A stretch of DNA of 64,000 bases from Paragordius varius (Eukaryota; Nematomorpha): assembly GCA_964247055.1 (NCBI GenBank), contig OZ176054.1, positions 13,082,001 through 13,146,000 on the forward strand, given 5' to 3'. The notes under the pieces are model-generated. The model was not told where the DNA came from. It ran no database searches and saw nothing but the letters and a program-made list of their open reading frames with translations. This document shows, piece after piece, positions 60,201 to 64,000 of this stretch; positions within the stretch are counted from its first letter, which is position 1, and every line of letters starts with the position of its first letter. Made by a program: the position numbers and the translations under genes.

Positions 60201-62881
60201 CAGGATACTAAGGTTTGATAGTTTTTCAAAAATTGTTTTAAAAAAATGCTTATTTGATAAAAAACAGCCCAATACAGAAAAATTTGAAAAAGTTGTACAC
60301 TGAAAACTAAAATTTTACGGATAAAACGTAAAAATATAAAAACATATATTTTTTTCTCATATAATTGATTTATTTACCATTATAAAATATATAATTGATT
60401 GTCTTATTAATATACATTTCTATTTTATACTTTGATGTTTAAAACAATGAGATATATTTATAAAAATTAAGATTTAAAAAGTATGGTTGTCTTTTAAAAA
60501 AACACATGTCTTTCTTTATATTTTTACGTTTTGTCCGTATAAATCCAAGTTTCTTTGTTTTTAGAGTTTAAGTTTTTCGAATAAGTTTAAGACCGTCGAT
60601 TGTTTCTTTTATGGTTTGCCTTTTTATTTTTACAAAATATTGTAAATTGTATTTTGGGTTGTGCAATATGGAAAGGATTGTTCAAATTTTTTGGGATATA
60701 TAGAAAAATCAAAGAATTTAATATCATACGCTTTGCAAAATTTTACTTTTTCAAAATATGTCACGGTTTTAATTCGAAAAATAAATTTATATGTACTTCG
60801 CATCTATTTTAAACCTCTGCTGTAATATATTTCTTATAATTGAATATTTTATATAGCGAACCACAAACCAAAACATATTTCAAACTATCCCCAATGGTAA
60901 TTTACATTCATCTCCGCCATCATTATGTAACCTCAAACAACAACAGAATTTACCCTCAAAAATGTCCCCAGGTCCAAATTTAAAGTTAGGACTTGTTCAT
61001 AAAAATAGTGGAAACGCAACAAGCGGTAATAGCAATATATATGTCATAAAACCTTCAACCGAACCCAAACAGAATGGGTCAAATAATCTATCTTCTTCTG
61101 TGCATCGATTACAAGAAAAAAGTAGGGAATTATATATGAATATTTAAGGCAGGTAATTTTTTCTGGTAGTTCTTTGCCAATCAAAAGGATTTTTTAAGAA
61201 GATTTGTTCAGGGAAATTATTTTGGGCTTATTTTTGCAAATTGTCAAATATGTATTTATTGGGCAATATTCCTGGCTTTGTGTTGGACACCGCCTGATTT
61301 TAACTTTTTTTCAAAGTTTTTATACATAATTAAGGATAAATAGGCGAGATTACCTACCATCTTTTGTATGCTTTTAATTTTTTAAACCACTTATTGTATA
61401 AAAAAGTGCTTTGTAAAATTCCAAGTTTAAGCCTTTATGCATGGTTAATATGTTTAAAGTTTAGCAATTAACATAACTTAAAGTGGGTAGTTTAGTTTTT
61501 TCCTATATAATTATTCAAGCAGTTATTGTTCCAACAATTTAAGACCACCACCAGTTTTAATACCAAATTCTTAACATGGTGGTATTATTATGTATTTTTC
61601 TATATCTTTTTTTACATTTTCTCGATAGTTATCCTCAAACGGTCAACGGATACACCAAATAGTATTATTCCTAAAAGCAACAATATTAACAATCCCCCCT
61701 TCGTAAACACCTTTAAATTTTTACCCGCCACCAATGCCCAACAAAAACAACAAAACTCCAGATTTGAAAATGGTGACAGAAAAAATTCTGATAAAACCGC
61801 CCCCATTATTTCTGGTGATAAAAAAATTTTGGTTCCCTATGAAGAGTCAGGAACGTCGTCGTCCCATTCTTCTGATTCATCGCCAGAATCAAATTTTTTA
61901 CATTCTAAGAACTGCTCTGATATCAAAAACTTAAATTGTAACTTAAATCATTCTAATAACTCTATAAAGACCAATAAGTTTAGTGAAAATTCTTTTAAAG
62001 ATTCCCAAAACTGTGTTTTAAAAAACGGAGTAGGTAATATCGTGTCTGAGCATGATTTGAATCAAATCCCCCTGCCTTGTGAAAACGCTAACGAAAATAG
62101 CAAAAACGAATTGAAAGATACTCATCAACAGTTTTCACCCATAAAAATTGTGATTAAAAAAGTAAAAGACCCTTTAATTTCTAATGCCAACAATAGCAAT
62201 ACCTTACATAAAATTGTTGCAATCACATCGAATGATCTGCCTTCACAAAACAAAAATGTTAATAAAATTCCTAACAATTATGGACCCGAAATTAACAACA
62301 TTGAAAATACTTCTAAACAATCATCCTTTAAAAACAAATTTATCAATTTGGTGAAGAGTAAAAATCATACCATACATAAAACAAAAACTAACGAATTCTC
62401 ATTTGCTGATAAAAAATTGGCCTCTAATGAAAACATTTTTACCAATTTCAATGAATCCAGTAAGGAAAATAAAATACCGCCTAAAAATAAACTTGATTGC
62501 ACGGATTCGAAATTAAATTTGTCTAGTTCGATCGCATATGTTAATAATACCCCAATGACAAATGGTTCAACGAATTTATTTCAATCTTTTAATGTTGTCT
62601 CACCACACAAAAAACGTAAAAATGGACAGGAAACAGAATTAAATACTATAGAAACAACAAAACATGACAATATTAATTTGTCTCAAAATGAGTTCAATAA
62701 TAGGAAATCCTTGGAAAAACTTAATAAAAAGAAAAAGAAACATAAAAAATTGAAAATGGTGGCAGAAAATAATGCAAGTAAGCTTGACAACACGCCTTCG
62801 CCGATCGCCATCGCAAATACTGCCTCTAAGAGTATAAATATGCCAGAAAACTCATTGGGTTTAAATACAGGTTTAGTTTAA
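51810..62881 (+). CDS. USP36: USP36/USP42-type ubiquitin hydrolase
   Basis: Cysteine-protease deubiquitinase. USP36 acts in the nucleolus on rRNA-processing factors and MYC. Eleven exons in phase: 51810-51991, 52022-52098, 52939-53274, 53837-53947, 54371-54550, 57059-57129, 58333-58415, 59346-59682, 60141-60212, 60857-61121, 61629-62881; about 988 residues. The family N-terminus is present ([13 protein letters not shown]). The Cys box is [17 protein letters not shown] and the QQEDAHEF-like box is [10 protein letters not shown], followed by [13 protein letters not shown]. Zinc-finger pairs are CQVC and CESC. The His box is [19 protein letters not shown], followed by WYRLDDANV. The 1.25-kb last exon encodes an Asn/Ser/Lys-rich tail with [11 protein letters not shown], fitting nucleolar targeting. 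Intron 1 is 30 nt and sits inside the conserved N-terminal block. The donor 61122 is chosen by phase, because reading on would hit a stop. AATAAA lies at 63022. Confidence 0.93.
51992..52021 (+). other. Ultrashort intron, USP36 intron 1 (30 nt)
   Basis: Starts GTTTTATC and ends CATTTTAG. Removal joins LQKL and KSKYASL, matching the human LEALKSKY block. Translating through would insert ten residues in the middle of it. Confidence 0.9.
52548..52824. mobile_element. Family A MITE, copy 14
   Basis: ATATTATTTACGATTCAATT start, right arm of five units, end GAAATGTAAATGGTATA. In USP36 intron 52099-52938. Confidence 0.87.
54551..56115 (+). repeat. Array of duplicated USP36 exon ends and donors
   Basis: About nine degenerate copies of a 100-300-bp unit. 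Each starts with the last about 27 bases of the preceding exon (TTTGGCGGGTATCTCAGGAG then TCGAG) and its donor GTTTA, followed by CTCTGAGAGAATAGTTTTGA and TTTTTTATAGCTAAATATGG. The copy at about 55925-55953 keeps the exon end and donor exactly. A 63-bp subunit is repeated three times at about 55700-55880. Confidence 0.85.
56215..56350. repeat. Hairpin
   Basis: Inverted arms CTAGAAAGTTATTACTTATT-GCCAAATAG and CTATTTGGCAATAATTTATA-ACTTTCTAG about 75 bp apart. Possibly a further foldback family; one copy only here. Confidence 0.65.
56630..56876. mobile_element. Family B MITE, worn copy 16
   Basis: TTACTGTAATATTA-like left end, AAAATTAAGGTTTAAAAGAT and ATTTTTACTGTAAATTACG at right. The GGACAAA blocks are lost. 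Confidence 0.5.
57220..58066. mobile_element. Family B MITE, copy 17, split by a C insertion
   Basis: Left half 57220-57380 (GGAATTATACTATGGACAAA) and right half 57970-58066 (AAGATTTAAAAAATATGG to TTTTACTGTA) flank one complete family C element. Confidence 0.88.
57381..57969. mobile_element. Family C TTAA element, copy 5, nested in B
   Basis: TTAACACTTGGATACAACAC start, CGAAGTGTTAA end. Target TTAA is duplicated exactly at the junctions inside the B element. Best preserved copy: GGGGTAGTTGGATACCCC at left and GGGGTATTTAGATACCCC at right. Confidence 0.92.
58477..58583. repeat. Hairpin
   Basis: TTGGTAAAGAATGGACAAAA and TTTTTTCCATTCTTTACCAA as inverted arms round about 60 bp. The loop shares TTGTTAATACCATAGAGCTC with 56535-56565, so the two sites are related. 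Confidence 0.65.
58844..59083. mobile_element. Family A MITE, copy 15
   Basis: TATGCCATTTACAATTAAAA start and GAACTGTAAATGATATA end, in USP36 intron 58416-59345. Confidence 0.85.
60299..60556. mobile_element. Family B MITE, copy 18
   Basis: CTAAAATTTTACGGATAAAA at left and TTTTTACGTTTTGTCCGTAT at right, outermost bases worn. In USP36 intron 60213-60856. Confidence 0.8.
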
Positions 62882-63021
62882 TATATTTTATCCTGAAATT
62901 TCAATTTTTGAAACTGTTATTAGTGTTTTTAAAAACGGCTCTCTTTATTATCTCGGGACTCTGATATACTTAAGAAATCCTGTGAAAGTTGTTTCTTAAC
63001 GTTTATTTTTACTTAAAAGTT

Positions 63022-63027
63022 AATAAA
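63022..63027 (+). terminator. Poly(A) signal of USP36
   Basis: AATAAA about 140 bp after the stop codon and the first good match on the plus strand after it. Confidence 0.5.
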
Positions 63028-63063
63028 TCAATATTGTAATTTTATTTAATTGACTAGCGTGAA

Positions 63064-63122
63064 TCTCGTGCTGCTACGCAGCCCGAGGAAGTCCTTCGGA
63101 CTTCTGGGGAGGGGGGGAGGGG
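63064..63122. repeat. GC-rich double hairpin followed by a G-run
   Basis: CGTGCTGC-TAC-GCAGCCCG (one mismatch) and GAAGTCC-TTC-GGACTTC stand side by side, then GGGGAGGGGGGGAGGGG. Sharply GC-rich against the surroundings. Looks like an inserted double-hairpin element; its family is unknown to me. Confidence 0.65.
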
Positions 63123-63130
63123 TTCGAAGT

Positions 63131-64000
63131 TTGGATTTGATTGGGTCTACCGGTTTTCCTGTACCAGATCACAAAGCCAGCATTTTCCATTTTTATAAAT
63201 ATATAGATGAGGATAAATAATGTATTAATATCCATATATCTTTTAACATGCTATGCATATGATAGATACTCCTTACTCAGCATCTATCATCAAAGAAACG
63301 CTTGACTAAAATTTTTGCCTTTTAACAGGCAATACGAAAAATCTTTCTCGAATTTTTACAGTCTCATACCGTGGACAAAAAAATACAATAAAAAAATATT
63401 TTTGTGGACTTTGTTTTTTTTGAAAAAAATGGCATTTTACGGGGGGAGCGGGTAAAAAGAGGGCCTAAATCAAAAAAGTGACTCGACCATGTTCAGCGCG
63501 ATCAAAAATAAGTAAACAAAATTCATATTTGAAATTGAATGGTCCAACACGTTCTCCAAAAAATTGACTTAACCCATTTTTCACACGGGGTGGGCCCGAA
63601 CTGGGGACCTAATTCCAAAAAAGGGCGAAGCTATTGTCGGGGCATTCATTAATGATTATATTTTTTCGATATTTGGATTTGATTGGGATCACCGGTTTTC
63701 CGGAAACAGTTCACAAAGTTATATGAAAAATCAGTTTTTAGCGGGTAGCTCCTTACCCAGTAGCTATCATCAAATAAACGGTGGACTAAAATTTTTGCCT
63801 TTTAACAGGGAATACGTGGAATCTTTATTGAATTTTTACGGTCTCATACCTAGGGCGAAAAATCGATTTAGAAAATTATTTTTGTGGACTTTGTTTTTTG
63901 AAAAAAATGGCATTTTACGGGGGGAGCGGGTAAAAAGAGGGCCTAAATCAAAAAAGTGACTCGACTATGTTCGGCGCAATCGAAAATAAGTAAACAAAAA
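63131..64000. repeat. Tandem direct repeat of about 480-540 bp, cut by window end
   Basis: The second unit starts at 63672 (TTGGATTTGATTGGG-TCACCGG) and matches the first from 63131. Shared blocks include CTAAAATTTTTGCCTTTTAA, TTTTTGTGGACTTTG and TTTTACGGGGGGAGCGGG. The first unit has about 60 extra bp near 63205-63265. Continues past the window. The open frame at 63723-63959 lies within it and matches no known protein. Confidence 0.82.

Noticed and set aside
61526-61628. Upstream part of the 451-codon frame at the end of USP36
   Set aside because: It is AT-rich and rich in F, Y and I. The TAG acceptor at 61626-61628 fits the phase of the previous exon, so coding starts at 61629.
63110-63135. 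GGGGTTCGAAGTTTGG as a tRNA B box
   Set aside because: No A box or cloverleaf around it. It belongs to the GC-rich repeat edge.

Overview
The window is nuclear DNA of a very AT-rich eukaryote, most likely an animal or a close unicellular relative. The evidence is spliced genes with clear animal-type products and introns that are GT-AG apart from one GC-AG. The species cannot be named from the sequence. I rebuilt seven protein genes by joining exons whose phases agree at every junction and whose products follow known families. In order they are: YJU2B/CCDC130 (minus, runs off the left edge), intersectin (plus, 4877-23351), ERG28 (minus, 23570-24027), RRS1 (plus, 25082-29037), UXT (minus, 29088-29583), a GH20 beta-hexosaminidase (minus, 32616-42535) and a USP36/USP42-type deubiquitinase (plus, 51810-62881). 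YJU2B and intersectin are divergent over 235 bp. Intersectin/ERG28 and RRS1/UXT are convergent, with short gaps between stop codons.

The most striking feature is intron size. Ten well supported introns in five genes, plus one candidate, are only 25-34 nt long. Each is placed by reading-frame continuity, and most also by family alignment. The remaining introns run from about 70 nt to a few kb and are swollen by short non-autonomous DNA transposons and tandem repeats.

Four home-made repeat families recur. Family A (about 240-290 bp, ends TATACCATTTAC) carries a 21-bp minisatellite in its arms, expanded to about 35 copies in one intersectin intron. Family B (about 270-300 bp, ends TACAGTAAAAATT, Tc1/mariner-like TA ends) has in one place turned into a satellite of about ten units. 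Family C (about 510-590 bp) is flanked by TTAA, as piggyBac-type elements are. Family D consists of short hairpins ending CAGTAGYGTATGG. Two nested insertions (A in B, C in B) give relative ages. Three introns contain tandem duplications that copy a splice site or an exon edge.

The gene products act in mRNA splicing (YJU2B), endocytic scaffolding (intersectin), sterol synthesis (ERG28), ribosome assembly (RRS1), prefoldin-type chaperoning (UXT), lysosomal glycan breakdown (hexosaminidase) and nucleolar deubiquitination (USP36). They do not form a pathway. No rRNA, tRNA, CRISPR or viral element was recognised. About 9 kb (42.6-51.8 kb) and the right end (62.9-64.0 kb) hold only repeats and unexplained AT-rich DNA.
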